Source of the DNA: Balaenoptera acutorostrata
Lineage: Eukaryota > Chordata > Mammalia > Artiodactyla > Balaenopteridae
NCBI RefSeq assembly: GCF_949987535.1
Contig: NC_080075.1
Location: 55,979,636-56,043,635, forward strand
Length of the DNA: 64,000 bases
Reading direction: 5' to 3'
In this document: positions 1-12,100 of the stretch, piece after piece
How positions within the stretch are numbered: the first letter of the stretch is position 1
How the letters are laid out: each line of letters starts with the position of its first letter
Made by a program: the position numbers and the translations under genes
The notes under the pieces: model-generated
The model's input: only the letters and a program-made list of their open reading frames with translations
Databases searched by the model: none
What the model was told of the DNA's origin: nothing

Positions 1-189
1 AAACTTACTCGACCACAGAGCACACGAGCTGCCACTCCCCCCATCTAATGCCTCTTAACCCTACAGATAACAACTGGGATGCTAGAAACAGGTGAATGTG
101 TTTCAAACAAAACTAAACCTTTAGATAGTATTTCTTTCTATGCCCTAGTTTAGGTCTGCGGCTCTGGGTTCTTTAGAAGTGTTCCTGTC

Positions 190-556
190 CCTGATCCAAG
201 ACCCCTTCTGTCACCATCTTCCTTCAAGGCCCACCCAAGCTCCACCTGCTCCACGAAGCCTCCCTGACCTCCTGGCCTCACCAGCCACACTGACCACTTC
301 CTTCTTTGTTTCTCTGACTTTTCATTCAGCAATTATTCCCAGCACACCAATTCACATATCCCATGCCCTCAGGACATTAATCCAAGTATGTTGATTTGAT
401 TCTTTAGCTATTGTTTTCTGATTCTTTATATGTTGGCTCCTCAACCAGGCTTGAAGCTACTTGGGGTGACACTTTTCCTGCTTCACCATAGCCCCTTATT
501 GCAAGACGGGCCGGGCATCCAGTAGGCCTTTGGTAAATGCTTTTTGACAGAAGTAT
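190..556 (+). repeat. L2 LINE 3' fragment
   Basis: The order of features is that of the L2 3' end. First comes a remnant of the coding part (TTCAAGGCCCACCCAAGC, then CACGAAGCCTCCCTGACC). Then comes GGCTTGAAGCTACTTGGGG, and finally the tail motif ATCCAGTAGGCCTTTGGTAA. It is highly diverged, so both ends are approximate. Confidence 0.6.
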
Positions 557-2120
557 GTCTCTTCATGCCCCCGTGTTCTAATCGTTACAGGTTTCAGAAA
601 CAACGGATGGTTTTCCTAAAAGAGTCATGAGCTGGCTTCTCTTGTGCGCCAGGAAAGGTGAAAAGCTTAACCTCAGAGTTGCCTTCTGAGCCATGCATTG
701 TGTGCCCCCTCGCATCAGTCACCACCCCCCAGCAGACACCCTAACTCCAACCCAAACCAGTGGAGGAGGGAAAGACCTGCGAAGACCAGAGATTTCCATG
801 AGGGTCAAATAATTCCCCAATTAGTTTATAGGTCAAAATTCCCAAATATGATAGGATCTGCAGCTTTGAAATTCAAATGATTTCAATTCTTCCGTCCTGG
901 GAAATACCATTTCACTATCCTAAGGCAAAGATGGCCATGTACTCTGATAAAAAAGAACAGATTGCAAAATGACCTACTCTCCAGCAGTGAAGTCACAGGA
1001 CTCTTTTATTTAATGTGCCTGGCAGGGCTTCAGGGTTTTACAGACATTGCGCTGTGAGCTCCATCATGAATTAAGGCCTGTGCAATGCAGATTTCTAACA
1101 ATTCCACTGCATTTCCATAGTCTTCATGGAGTTCTCATCTTCTACGCTGAGACTCTGATTTAAAAAGAAAAATCTGGGCAACAACAGGGGAGTCTCTAAA
1201 ATACATAATCGGAAATCTAAACACATCATACAAATCAACTGTGCACACAATTCATTGTCCCAGAAGCATATTTCTTTCCATCTCAAGCCATAATTTGTAT
1301 AATTATACAAAAAATGTCAAACTCCACACTCAAAGCTTTAAATAAATAGCCCTGGTTTCCAAGGTGAAATAGACTTATCTCCTTTTGAATGATAACAAGT
1401 GATAAAAATATCAGTAATAAACTGATTTTTGTAAATCAATGATTTTCTAAAAAGCATAAAAGGCTTTCCAAGAAGGCCCATGGCAAACTTCATTGGATTC
1501 AGTTCCTGGAAAAATATGTGAACCAGCTAACACATTTCCTGGGTGAAAACACTGCCAGGTCTGAGCACGTGGTATTTGGTAAGAAACACTGTAACATTCT
1601 AGACTGCTAATGCCTTCTTTGTCCCCATCTCAATCCTCAAGCAATCAATTAGGAATAGCAACACAGACACACTTGTTTTGCAAGCACAATTCATAGTAAA
1701 TTTTGGATTTTGTAGCCATTTCTGTATCTCAGAAATCTCAATGAAATTTCAGGTAAAATGGGGTCCAGATACATTCAGTAGTTTGATCAAATCATTTCTC
1801 ATCATTCAGGACTTAGCCCAAATATCAACTCTTCAGAGTCCTTCCCGGGGCCACCCCAGCTGAAGCCCCCCCCACCCCCACCCCACACACAAGTACGAGA
1901 CAGCTCTCTACCACATTCACTCCTGATTTTATGTTTCTCAAAGTCCTTATAGTACCTGTATTACCTTCCTCATGCTTTAAATGTTTATCGTCCATCCCCC
2001 ATCAGTAGAAAATAATCTAAAAGATCTCCTTGCAGTCAGGTCCTCTGCGTGGTTCAATGTTGTATCCCCAGAGCCTCATTCAGGACTGGTGATGGCAGTG
2101 CAACTATCACCACCATCCAT
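557..2120. other. Intronic sequence, nothing recognised
   Basis: AT-rich unique sequence with only short ORFs. A C-rich run lies at about 1866-1885. A possible L2 tail at 2040-2095 was too degraded to call. No exon-like segment was seen. Confidence 0.5.
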
Positions 2121-2124
2121 TTCA

Positions 2125-2640
2125 TATTCCCAAACTGAAACTCTGTACCATTAAACGCTAACCCCTTCAACCTCACCTCCCCCATCCCCTAGCAACCATT
2201 ATTCTACTTTCTGTCCCTATGAATTTGACTACTCTAGGACCTCATATAAGTGGAATCATACAAGATTTGGCCATGTTGTAGCATGTGTCAGAATTCCATT
2301 GTATGGATATACCACATTTTGTTAATCCATTCATCTATCAATGGGCATTTGAGTTGTTTCCACCTTTTGGCTATCATGAATAATATTGCACTGAACACTG
2401 GTGTACAAATATTTGTTTGAGTCCCTGCTTTCAGTTTTTTGGAGTATACACCCAAGAGCAGAATTTCTGAGTCATATGGTAATTCTATGTTTAATTTTTT
2501 GAGGAACCGCCATATTGTTTTCCATAATGGCTGCACCATTTTACATTCCTGCCATCAGTGCACAAGGGGTTCCAATTTCTCCACATTCTCATCAACATTT
2601 GTTATTTTCTGGCTTGTTTTTTGTTTGGGGATTTGTTTTT
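2125..2640 (-). repeat. Old L1 LINE, ORF2 C-terminus and 3' UTR
   Basis: The minus strand encodes a recognisable L1 ORF2 C-terminal stretch, with [15 protein letters not shown], then IELPYDSEILLLGVY and a WYIHTMEF end, so the element runs right to left. The left part (CCCCTAGCAACCATTATTCT, then GACTACTCTAGGACCTCATA) is the 3' UTR of older mammalian L1M subfamilies. The coding part is degraded and non-functional. No TSD was found. Confidence 0.85.
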
Positions 2641-2689
2641 TTGTTTTTTGTTTCTGTTTTTGCTAATTGAATTTATCTGAAGCAACAGT

Positions 2690-3390
2690 TCCCAGTTAGG
2701 TCTGTTATAGATTAATGGTTCTAATGAGAAAAAACTTTGACTTGGTTTACCACCTAAGACACAGTCAGAAGTCATGAACAGCTAAATAAAAATAATTTAC
2801 CTTTCACAGTTCAGCCTAGGCTCACAGAACAAGGATTATTTCTGAATATTTAGAGTACCTCCCAGTAGAAATATAAGCAAGTAAAAGAAAAGAGAACCAA
2901 CTACTGGGTAGCTTTCTCACCATACTGGTGTCAACCTTTTCTGCAGAGAGCCCCAGCTGACAGCAAGCGGAATCTCAGGCAGGAGCTGCTCTGTGCAGCA
3001 CTAACTACAGGCCCTGCCATTTCTGGAAGAGCATGAAAGGGCCTTTGGAAACTGTGTGGTGTTGGCCATTAAGACTTGGAAGGAAGGAGGAGTGGAAATT
3101 ACAGCCATCTGAATGCAATTGCCTGGCTTTATCTTTGCCCAACACTCCAAGAGCCTATAAACATCAGTGGAGGGAAAAGGGTTTAATCTCCAAAGACATA
3201 AAATTTTCAGAGCTATGTGACCTCTGAAAGAATAAGGCCATCTGAGAAAACTATTTCCTGAAACTCAAATCCAGGCTTGGGGAACGAGGCCACCAGCCAA
3301 GGCTCAGTCTTCAACTTTTCAAAATGTTTGCACATCAGCCTTTCCGGCTGGATTTGGATGCTGGGGAGAAAAAGTTGTGGCCGGTTTAAC
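2690..3390. other. Intronic sequence, nothing recognised
   Basis: Unique sequence without a supportable exon. The 108-aa and 82-aa minus-strand ORFs around 3213-3567 overlap each other in different frames, show no domain and reach into an L2/MIR-like tail. They are not treated as genes. Confidence 0.5.
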
Positions 3391-3394
3391 TGTA

Positions 3395-3480
3395 TCTCCC
3401 TGGCCCTTAGCACAGGGCTTGGCACCCAGCTGGGAATGAATACATAGTTCCTGAAACAATGAATGAATGCATGACACCAA
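3395..3480 (+). repeat. L2/MIR-type 3' tail
   Basis: GGCCCTTAGCACAGGGCTTG followed by GAATGAATACATAG and AATGAATGAATGC resembles the shared 3' tail of L2 and MIR elements (TAGCACAGTGCCTGGCAC followed by GAATGAATGA). It is too short to decide between them. Confidence 0.45.
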
Positions 3481-3784
3481 TCTAAGAAGAGTGAGGACTT
3501 TCTGATCCCAGAGACTGGAGAATGTTGTCTTCTTGACACATTCTACCCTGGTAGTCGCCTTTCTCATGGACTAGGTTTTGTGTTCTGTAAGGACCCAACA
3601 CAGCACTCCTTCACAGAAATCCCTATAACTGTCATGGCCTCATGTGAGTTCATGGTTGAGATAGGCCTTCTCCAGCCCTAGGAAATACTCATCTGGCTAG
3701 AATGGTTTTCAATTCCCTTTCTCTACTCCCTAGTCCATGTCTGTGTCCCACTCTTCCCTGACTCTCACACGGGTACCCCTTTCC

Positions 3785-3990
3785 AACAATAACAATAGTG
3801 GGGGTAATAGTGTCAGCAAGAGCCAGCTTCTTTTACTGCTTTACAGTTTCCATAGGGCTCTCAACTGCATTAGTTTATTTGACTCCAGCACAACCTAATA
3901 GGAAAAACCGAGTAGACACCTGATTTACCGAAGGTATGCGAGCAATGTGTGGTAGAACCAAGTCTCTAGGCTCGAAAAACCCAGTCCTGT
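3785..3990 (-). repeat. MIR SINE
   Basis: The plus strand shows, in order, a TTTACAGTTTCCATAGGGCTCT-type region shorter than the consensus, ATTAGTTTATTTGACTCC, CAACCTAATAGGAA, and GGTAGAACCAAGTCTCTAGG. This is the order of a reverse-complemented MIR. It is strongly diverged. Confidence 0.45.
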
Positions 3991-4089
3991 TTTGGTGAGT
4001 GGCTTTCTGTTCCTTAAACATTACCAAGCACATATTAATCTCAAAACCAAAACTCTCACTCCTTTAGGACTCTTCTCAATTACCCACTG

Positions 4090-4690
4090 AGAGGAAAGAC
4101 GGCTCCTAGTGGATAGATCCTAACCGTGCTGATGTGTTAATGATCGCAAATGACTTCATGTTTGTGACTGTATGAATATATGTCTACAAATTCTTTCATG
4201 TTCCTCTCTTCAAGAGGTGGAGCTTAATACCCCTCCCTTTGAGCATGGGCTGGACTTAGTATATTGCCTCTAAGGAATAAAAAAGGTGAAGTGATGATGC
4301 GTGATTTCAGAGACTAGGTCGTAAGAGCCACTGTGGCTTCATCCTTGCTCTCTCCAATCACTCTCTGTGGAGGAAGCCAGCTGCCATGTTGTAAGGACAC
4401 TCAAGTACCTCGATGAACAGACTCACATAGCAAGACTGAGGCCTCCTGCCAACAGCCATATGAGAGAATCATTTTGGAAGTGGATCCTCCAACTCCAGTG
4501 AAACCTTTGGATGACTTTACTACCAGACGGAAGACTGACTGCAGCCTCATGAGAGTCCCTGAGCCAGAACCACAAAGTTAAGCTCCTCTGGAATTCCTGA
4601 CCCACAAAAACTGCAAGCTAATGTTTATTATATAAAGCAGCTAAATTTCAGGGGTAATTTGTTCTGCATCAACAGGTACCTAATACAGTT
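4090..4690 (+). mobile_element. Solitary MaLR (MLT1-type) LTR
   Basis: About 600 bp resembling an MLT1-group LTR of the ERVL-MaLR class. Landmarks in order are GGTGGAGCTTAATACCCC, GGGCTGGACTTAGT, GAAGCCAGCTGCCATGTTGT, GAGGCCTCCTGCCAACAGCC, GAAGTGGATCCTCCAACTCC, and a terminal region GGGGTAATTTGTTCTGCATC followed by ACCTAATACAG. No internal retroviral sequence adjoins it, so it is an old solitary LTR. The 5' limit is uncertain. Confidence 0.8.
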
Positions 4691-4719
4691 TTCCATCACT
4701 TAGGAAATATATATACTTT

Positions 4720-5300
4720 AAGAAGGTTTACTTTTAAAATAACTTTTTTATACTATTAATCTATGCTTATTTTACTAAAATTTTAAATATAGATAAAAAC
4801 AAAGACAAAATTTTTAAATTACTCATTCTCATCCAGATAACTAATTTTATCATTTTGATATAACTTTTCATGTTTCCTACTTGTGTGTGTTTTTTGGTGC
4901 TGTTTATTTTTCTTACAAAAATGAGCTCATATTACTTAGAATCTGCTTTCTGCCATTTAACAATACTGAACTCTATTTCAAGTCATTAAAGTTAAAATTA
5001 CAACAGTATTTGGAATAGCCACATAGTATTTTATTAAGTATATCAAAATACATTTAAGCAATCCTTTTTTTTTTTTTAATAAGTGATTTAGGCTCTTGTC
5101 AGTTGTCTTTATCATTAACAAGGCTGCCGTGGGAAACTGTCCATGTGCTCTTTGTGTGCTTGTTGGCTGTGTCCTTAGCATAAATTGATAAACGTGGAAC
5201 TGCTGGATAAGAAAAGGTATATACTTCTTAAATGAGTGCTATACACACTGACAAATTATACCAAAGACTGGGAAAATTTATATCTTCCCAACAGTTTATC
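4720..5300 (-). repeat. Degraded antisense L1-like sequence
   Basis: The block GGAACTGCTGGATAAGAAAAGG followed by a degraded stretch and ATATCTTCCCAACAG resembles the antisense of L1M 3' regions (an 'aattgctgggtcaaaggg' type motif followed by 'cactcccaccagcag'). The upstream AAGGCTGCCGTGGGAAACTG matches the same arrangement. Divergence is high and both ends are uncertain. Confidence 0.4.
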
Positions 5301-5394
5301 AGGGTGTCCCTCTCACCAAACTCTGGCCGGCCAATTAAAAGCCAATTCTTAACTCAAAGAATTGAATCTCCAGTGATGGAGTTTCTGGCAGCTG

Positions 5395-5630
5395 GCAGAC
5401 CAAATAGATAGCTAGTGGGAAGCAGCCGCATAGCACAGGGAGATCAGCTCGATGCTTTGTGACCACCTAGAGGGGTGGGATGGGGAGGGTGGGAGGAAGG
5501 GAGATGCAAGAGGGAAGAGAAATGGGAACATATTGTATATGTATAACTGATTCACTTTGTTATAAAGCAGAAGCTAACACACCATTGTAAGGCAATTATA
5601 CTTCAATAAAGATGTTTTAAAAAAAAAAAA
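5395..5630 (+). mobile_element. 5'-truncated L1, 3' UTR type A
   Basis: Contains GGAAGCAGCCGCATAGCAC, GATCAGCTCGATGCTTTGTG, a G-rich tract at 5468-5500, GTATATGTATAACTGATTCA, and CACCATTGTAAGGCAATTAT. It ends AATAAAGATGTTTT and an A-tail at 5618-5630. This is the 3' end of a cetartiodactyl-lineage L1 that begins within the 3' UTR. No convincing target-site duplication was found. Confidence 0.88.
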
Positions 5631-5639
5631 AAGATATTT

Positions 5640-6860
5640 GGGTGGCTGGGGAAGCTTTCCTCTCAAACCATACACCATATTGCCACGTTCCCTCCATCTA
5701 AGTCACCACTGCACTGACTTTGACTCCTCTTTCTTCAGCCTGACCACCCAAGAGAGAAGACAGACCAGCTCTGCCGTGAAAGGCACCAAATGCAGTTGCA
5801 GAAAATGTGGCACCGTCTCCTGTACACCACTCGACATCTGGCAGTTATCTTGGGCAAAAATGCCATTTATCCTCTAACGATCCTCAATTGCGTTATCTTC
5901 TGTAACACTAGCTATTCATTCATCCCTTTGACCTATGTAAACTTTCCTCAGGTTTTTAAAAATAAAAATATAAAATAAAAACCATCAAATGACTTATTTC
6001 TGTGAGCATGGACCAAAATGGGCAGCCTGACTAAAAAGAGGAGCCTTGATTCATCAGACCCACTGGCACACTGCCTTGAACAGCAATTCCCGAGCTGTGT
6101 TATGAGGAAAAGCAATGTCCTACAAATGGTCTGAAGGTATCACCTTCCATGAAATAGAGCCTAGGGGATGGATGGACGGATAGATGGATAAGCCAGACAC
6201 TAACGCCTATACTTCTTCTTGAACTAAAGAGTGGACAGTTCTCTATTTGAGTGCATACTTAATACAAGTTTAGCTATTTCAAAGGACATATTATATTTAA
6301 TGAAACCACCAATCCAGTTACTAATGGTCATTATTTTTTCCTCTTACATCCCTGATTTTAAAAGCTGCACATGAAGCTCTGAATCACAAGCAGGTTACCT
6401 CTGGGTTTTAGGAACACGTATATATTTCATCTCAGGATTATTTACCAACTGCATATATTTTCTCTATAATCCATTCAAATAAAAGTATTTGTGTACTTCA
6501 CTCCTTTGATGGGGGTATATTGACTCAAAATTGTCTGTCTTAAAAAGGAAAATATTTACATTATGCTGTTTACAAAAAAACAAAACTAATTACTTGATTC
6601 AAATAGGTAAATCCAATCTATAAAAAGCCAAGGAAGGGAAATGCAGAAAAAAGGCTGAAAGGGAAAACCAGGCATTCAGGTGGTCATATCATCCTTGTAG
6701 GAGGACTGGGAGATGAAACTTCCAGGAGAGAGGATGGAACAAAGAGCTCTCTCTTAGCCATGGCCACTTAAAGCCCAGGACTACAAATTTCTTCCCCTGG
6801 AGCCTATACAGACCACCTATAGGCAGGTTGGGGATGACTAGGACCATTGAACCAAACTAC
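5640..6860. other. Intronic sequence, nothing recognised
   Basis: Unique, AT-rich sequence. A short GGATGGATGGACGGATAGAT run lies at about 6168-6188. ORFs here are under 80 codons and show no family features. Confidence 0.5.
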
Positions 6861-6869
6861 AAAGAGCTA

Positions 6870-6970
6870 TGTGCCCCTGAAAGAGGTTAAGCGACTTGGA
6901 CAAGGTAACAGAGCCAGGTCGAAGGTGAGAACCAGAACCCAGATCCTCCCACACCCACCGTGCAGGGGCA
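6870..6970 (-). repeat. MIR SINE core
   Basis: The plus strand reads GAGGTTAAGCGACTTGGAC, then AAGGTAACAGAGCCAGG, then AGAACCCAGATCCTCCC. This is the reverse complement of the MIR core (gaggttaagtgacttgcccaaggtcacacag type). It is well enough preserved to call the family. Confidence 0.65.
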
Positions 6971-7084
6971 ACACCAAGGTAACACACGCTCCTTCGTGGA
7001 TGACCGCCCTGGTTTAGGCACGTCCAGGACAGGAATCGTAAAGAGCTGGGACTCTGCCTGAAGCGCCCTCCTCCACCTTCCTCA

Positions 7085-7330
7085 GTGAGCCGCAACCACA
7101 GCCCAAACACCAGCTCCTCTGGAACCCCCAGCCCGTGCCCCTCACCCTTCTGTATTCGTGTCTCCTCCCTCTGTGGTCCCACAGCACTTCCTCTACACCT
7201 GAGCAGATCTCACCTTGCTGAGATGATTCTTGCTTTCCTAATACACTGGGATGGGCACCATGCCCTCTTCTGCTTGGTTTCCCCAGCCCCTAACACAGAT
7301 GCCGAAGGGCTCAAATTTGACTCGGCTGAG
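7085..7330 (+). repeat. Possible L2 LINE 3' fragment
   Basis: CATTTCCTCTACACCTG-like text, then CCTCTTCTGCTTGGTTTCC and CCAGCCCCTAACACAGATGC, are in the order expected of an L2 3' end. Identity is low. Overlapping ORFs of 100 and 114 codons on the two strands are attributed to chance. Confidence 0.35.
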
Positions 7331-7620
7331 ATGGAAACGCTGACATCATCAACCCTGCATGCCTCAAGAGTGACTTCGACCAAATGATGAATAAAACATG
7401 ATCACTTTGCATAAACTCAGAAAAGCATTTTTTTCCCCTAGCCAAACTAGAGAAGTAAAGAATGAATTAGGCTTTTCCTGGTGTCCTGTTAGTCCTTCTA
7501 AAATCATCACACGGCTGTCTTGCCTTAGTTGGCTGTACCATTTATCCCCACGGTCTAGGGTCCAGCCAAATGACATCAGGGTGCAAAGTGACAGCCAGAC
7601 CTCTGTAGAGCAAGAGCTTC

Positions 7621-7644
7621 TTTTTTTTTTTTTTTTTTTTTTTT
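7621..7644. repeat. Poly(T) tract
   Basis: About 24 consecutive T. It could be the A-tail of a minus-strand retrocopy, but no SINE, L1 or gene-derived sequence was recognised to its right. It is therefore recorded only as a homopolymer. Confidence 0.85.
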
Positions 7645-8017
7645 AAAAGAGAAAGTCCCTCTTCTATTCTTTGAAATTTCCCAGAGTTAGTATTACCGGC
7701 ATCAGGCTCACCCTTGCTAGGAGCTACTGTTACTGTGGCTGTCTGTGTTCCAGGGGAGCACACCTAGTGACCATGAATGAAAAAACAGAAATCAACTGGT
7801 GAAAATGTATCTGATCAACACCATTTGTCCTGGAAAAAATTTCATTTCTCAGCAGACATTCTCCTCAGCCTGCGGCCAAACCCTTACAACTAATGTCCTC
7901 AACAAGCACCTCTGTCTAAGTCCCTAGTTTACCCAGGGAGAGATAGAAGGATAGATGACACTGATGAGCTCACTTTTAAAATGAACATTTTTTTTTTAGA
8001 GGGAAATGGAAGGGGAC

Positions 8018-8104
8018 TCCTGTGTGCCAGGCAACACGGCGAGTGTTTCACATACGCTGTCAAATCCCGTCTTCACCAAATGGAGCAGACTACGTGCAAC
8101 GAGA
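8018..8104 (-). repeat. MIR SINE, first half (split by L1)
   Basis: TGTGCCAGGCAACACGGCGA, then GTGTTTCACATACGCTGTCA, then AATCCCGTCTTCACC matches the start of a reverse-complemented MIR (tgccaggcactgtgctaag, then tttacatgtattatctcatt). The matching continuation appears at 8420 after an intervening L1 tail. Confidence 0.6.
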
Positions 8105-8418
8105 ATGACTCTTAAAACTTCATAAGGAAGCCAGCCACAAGAGAATATGTTGTCTACGATGCCATTTTTATGAAATCCTAGAAAATGTAAAGCTTTAGAT
8201 TAATAAAGCAGATAACTGCCAGTGGCCAGAGGTGAAATGAGGGAACTGACTGCCAAGGGGCATAAGGGAACTTTGAGGATGATGGCAATGTCGACATCAT
8301 GATTGTGGTGGTGACTAGACGATTGTATACATTTGTCAAAACTCATCAAATTTACACTTAAAATTGGTAAATTTTATTATATGTACATATTTCAATAAAA
8401 CTTGATTAAAAAATTTTT
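8105..8418 (+). mobile_element. Old L1 3' end inserted in a MIR
   Basis: Characteristic L1M 3' UTR text: GATTGTGGTGGTGACTAGAC, then GTATACATTTGTCAAAACTC, then TTTACACTTAAAATTGGTA, then TTTCAATAAAACTTGATTA and a short A-rich tail. It lies exactly between two halves of a MIR. The left end is approximate because no clear TSD remains. Confidence 0.75.
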
Positions 8419-8419
8419 T

Positions 8420-8525
8420 AATCTCATTTTCACATCAACTCTGTGAAATGGCATTATTACTCCCATTCTAGGGTTAAGGAAACTTGAGCTCAGATGCTCT
8501 GAGTAACTTGCAGAAATCTGCCCTC
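8420..8525 (-). repeat. MIR SINE, second half (split by L1)
   Basis: TCACATCAACTCTGTGAAAT, then GGCATTATTACTCCCATTCT, then TTAAGGAAACTTGAGCTCAG and GAGTAACTTGCAG continues the reverse MIR order from the segment ending at 8104. Confidence 0.65.
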
Positions 8526-9002
8526 CCAGACATACTGGCAGGCTGCCTCCCCTTAGAAGATCCTTGGGTGTTACTATAACACTTTCTCACTCCAAGGCAT
8601 TCATCTATTTTTCCCCTTAAGTTTCCCCTATTCATTTTTATTGTTCCCTTTACTGGATGCTTAACTTCCTCTCTCTTAAGATGTCTCTATCTGGCATTAG
8701 CCAGACATTCATTGCTCAGCAATTAGTTGCCTTAATCTTCCTTTATCAAACAACCTGTTTCTTTAATCACTTGCAGTAAGACAAGTTCCAGGATTCCCCT
8801 CAGCAGTTCTAGTTCTGAATGCTTGCAGGTTAAAAGCTGAGCTCTAAAGGAGACCTTCACAACTGGTATCACGACAACTCTCATCACCTTTAATCTACAG
8901 ACATGTATTGATGAAACAACTATAACATACCGATCCTGTGTGGCAACATGTATGGGCTGCAGGATATGGGAGGGTGGTCATCCAGACTGTGTTTGCTGGA
9001 CG

Positions 9003-9110
9003 CTGAGTGCCAGCTATGTCTGGGGACATCACACATGTTACCTCTTTAATCTGAGATATGTTTTTATCTATTTTACAAATGAGCAGACTTAGGTTGGAAG
9101 TCCTTCACCG
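9003..9110 (-). repeat. MIR SINE
   Basis: GTGCCAGCTATGTCTGG, then CACACATGTTACCTCTTTAA, then TTTTATCTATTTTACAAATG and AGCAGACTTAGG are in reverse MIR order (tgccaggcac, then tttacatgta, then attttacagatgaggaaact). Confidence 0.6.
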
Positions 9111-9119
9111 AGAAGCAGG

Positions 9120-11930
9120 GAGGAAGGATTATGGCCCTAGAGCCCCAGCCCCTCTGGTGGTCTCCCACTGCTGCTCAGGGCAGTGCTAAGGGCCCTAGGG
9201 TCTATACAGAACAAACCAGCCCCGGGATCAGAGCTCCAGCCTAGCTGTTCAATAGAAAAGCGACCTACAATTCAAGCGAGTGTTTGCAGCAGGATCGATG
9301 AGTGTCCCAACAGGAGTGGCCCCTGCAGTGGGAGGAGATGGCACTTAGGGAGGTTCCGAGCAGGACGTGAGCCAGGCTGTGATGACGGGGAGAGAGGCTG
9401 ACCCCGACGGCCAGCCTCTCCTGAGAGTCCCCAGCACGCTGACCCTGCCAGACAGTGGTCATCTTCATGGGGCGTTCCCTCCTATCACCAACTCTCCACA
9501 CAGTCTCTCAAGGCACAGGTCACTTCCTTCTTTGTTTCCGCCAAACTGTCCAGCTGAACACCCTCCAGGTGCCCCAACCCTTCTCAACTCTCCCTTCTCA
9601 TTCTTTTGTACTTGAATCTGTAGACATGGCCTTCAGGGTTCTGTGAACCCTGCAGAGAGGCAAACAGTAGGCCCAAATCGGGGGCCCCTTGCAACATTTC
9701 TCTGAACAGCTGAACAAGGCTGACGGGATAATGGGCAGGAGGCCCAGGCTGACTTGCACAGTGATGCCCTGGGCCGTCTGGGGATGCTGCCCTAGAGAAG
9801 TCCTCAGTCAGGAGCAACCCCAGGGGGTGCATCCCTGACCGTTACACATTTCTGCTCCCTCTTCCTGCAAAGCGCACAAGGATACACATCAAAGTGCCAC
9901 GCGGGTGCAAGCTGTGAGGACAATCCGCCTGCCATCAGTGTGTGCCGGGAAATCCATATCCCATCAGCAGCCAAGGCTGCTCCAGCACCTGCCACTCTTA
10001 CTGCTATTTACACAGACACGCGCTCGAGTCTCCAGAAATCCTTGCTGTCTGACTGTTGGCCACCTCCAGACCATCCTTTTAAACCAGGTGAGCACTCGTA
10101 CACCTGGGAGCATAGAACCGAAGTGTTTCCATCTGGTTTACACCACAGAGCAAATACCTAACCAACCACTCCATCTTCCCAAACTCGCCTCCCACTCCGG
10201 CTTGCCTCCGTCCTCAAGTCCTCAGCCTGCTGACCTCAACTTCTGACTTCAGCATTTCTACCTCTGTGTTTTGCATTTAACCGTCCCTATTTCTAATTCC
10301 CTCCCTGTTCTCTCCTTCTATGAAAAAAGGAAACCTCAAATATCTAGTGAACTCCCGTATGCCCAGCCCTGTGCTGGCACAGGAGAGAAACACGCACACG
10401 TGCAGCAGGCTGCACAGCAGGTCTACACAGACAGATGCCAGGGCCGAAAGGGCCTCAGAGCAAGGCACACACGTGCCACAGGAGTGAAAGGAAGCAGTCA
10501 CCTCTCTCCAGGGAGGTCAGCAGAACGTGAGCAGAACAAGGATTCTGTTAGGAGAGGGGAGGGCCCCCAAGCAACAGAGCTACCGACGAGCAATGCACGG
10601 AGCTGGCGAGGCACAGCGTGTGCCTGGGGACCTGCTTAGCCAGAGACGAGGGTTTCTGGAATGACAGATAAGGCTGAAAATGGAGACCAGGTGTCAACTA
10701 GTGGAAGGCAGGGCCAGTATAAAAAGTTAGCCTTTGTCTTCCAGGCAACAGGAGGATATCAAAGATGTTTTGAGCTGCCGTGCTGTTTTGGTGGAGATGA
10801 AAGCAGTGGCGGCAGCACTGTGTAGGCAGGAGTGGAGGTGGGAGCGACTAGAAGCAGGAAAACTGCACAGGAGATGCTCTGGGGCACCTGGGCGCTCGCA
10901 GTTGCCATGGGGATGGGAAACCGGGAGCAACAGACGCAAACGGCTTTTTTAAGGAAAACGAAGACCTTGTCTGTGCTGAAAACAATGGAGAGGAAATAGT
11001 CTAAGATGACAGGGATGTTCAGAGTGGACCCTTATCTTTTTGGGCGCTTAGGATCTAAAACCCCTTTATGTCTGGGAAGACCCCTCACTGCATGCTTCTT
11101 GCTGGAAGGCAGAGCCCATGTCTTCTAGAGAAGCTAAAGGTGACAAAGCCCTGTTCCTGTCTCCCCCAGCCCTGACCCCGGGCAGCCACCGTTCTGGTGT
11201 GTGACCCACTCCACCAATCAGACGGTCTCATCGGGACTTGGAAACTTGAGGGGTGACAAAGACATAGGGACAGTTTAGGATGCAACCCTAGAGGAGGCAT
11301 CCGGCAGCAATGGCCAGCCTCAGACATAGTAATGGAGCCAAAGAGCTCTTGTGGTACAACTTGGGCTGAGCTTCCTGTGGTCTGGCAGCCACGCTTCAGT
11401 CTGACGATTCCTAATTTAGTCGCCCAGTGGGCTCCCAACAAATTCCTGTAGTCAGAATCGTGCTGATAGCAATATCCAACCAAATCCATGCTCTGTGCCC
11501 CTCCTCAAAATCTTCATCCCCAAATTCCCAGACCACACAGCCCCTTGCTCTGCTGAGCCACCCTAGCACATCTGAACAGAGATGCTCATTGGGCCCCTAA
11601 CCTGCGCTCGCTCAGTCAGCCTGCATCCCAAGGACCAACTGGACTGCAAGGGTTATCAGAGCAGAGCCCACAGCTTCTCCTGAGTGTGGGCACATCTGCC
11701 GCCTCACTCCCCCGCCATCCAACAAAACCTGACCCGCTCCCACACCTAGCACAGGGCCCTGTGCTGGGGAGCCACTCTGTTTATGCCTGCAGATCCATCT
11801 GGATTACATGTACATATTCAAGGCAAAATCTGGAAAAGTTAAAAGTCCTTATCGCTGCAATGTTTAGAAAATTATATAAAAATACTGAGAAACAGAGTAG
11901 AGAAATCAGGGTAGAATAACAAAAATATTT
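9120..11930. other. Long unique intron stretch
   Basis: About 2.8 kb without a confidently recognised repeat, and more GC-rich than the flanks. Several ORFs of 80-134 codons occur on both strands at about 9183-9832, 9905-10639 and 11085-11489. They overlap in alternative frames and have no recognisable domain or splice context in PRKCE orientation. No gene is called. Confidence 0.5.
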
Positions 11931-11934
11931 TTAT

Positions 11935-12100
11935 GATTTTTTTTGTTTGTTTCAAAATAATGGGGGAGAGGAAACAAGGCTGGCCAGGCATGAGCACATA
12001 ACTCTTACGCTAGGAATAGGGACATGGGAATTTATTACACTATTCTCTCTACTTTCGATACTGAAATTTCCCATAATTAAAGCTTTAGAAGACTGAATAA
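11935..12100 (+). repeat. Old L1 3' end
   Basis: GGGACATGGGAATTTATTAC, then ACTATTCTCTCTACTTTCG, then TGAAATTTCCCATAATTAAA is the typical 3' terminus of L1M subfamilies ('ttcattatactattctctctactttt', then 'gaaattttccataataaa'). It is 5'-truncated and carries no coding part. Confidence 0.7.

Noticed and set aside
7621..7644. Tail of a minus-strand retrogene
   Set aside because: A poly(T) run alone is not enough; no gene-derived sequence or target-site duplication was recognised next to it.
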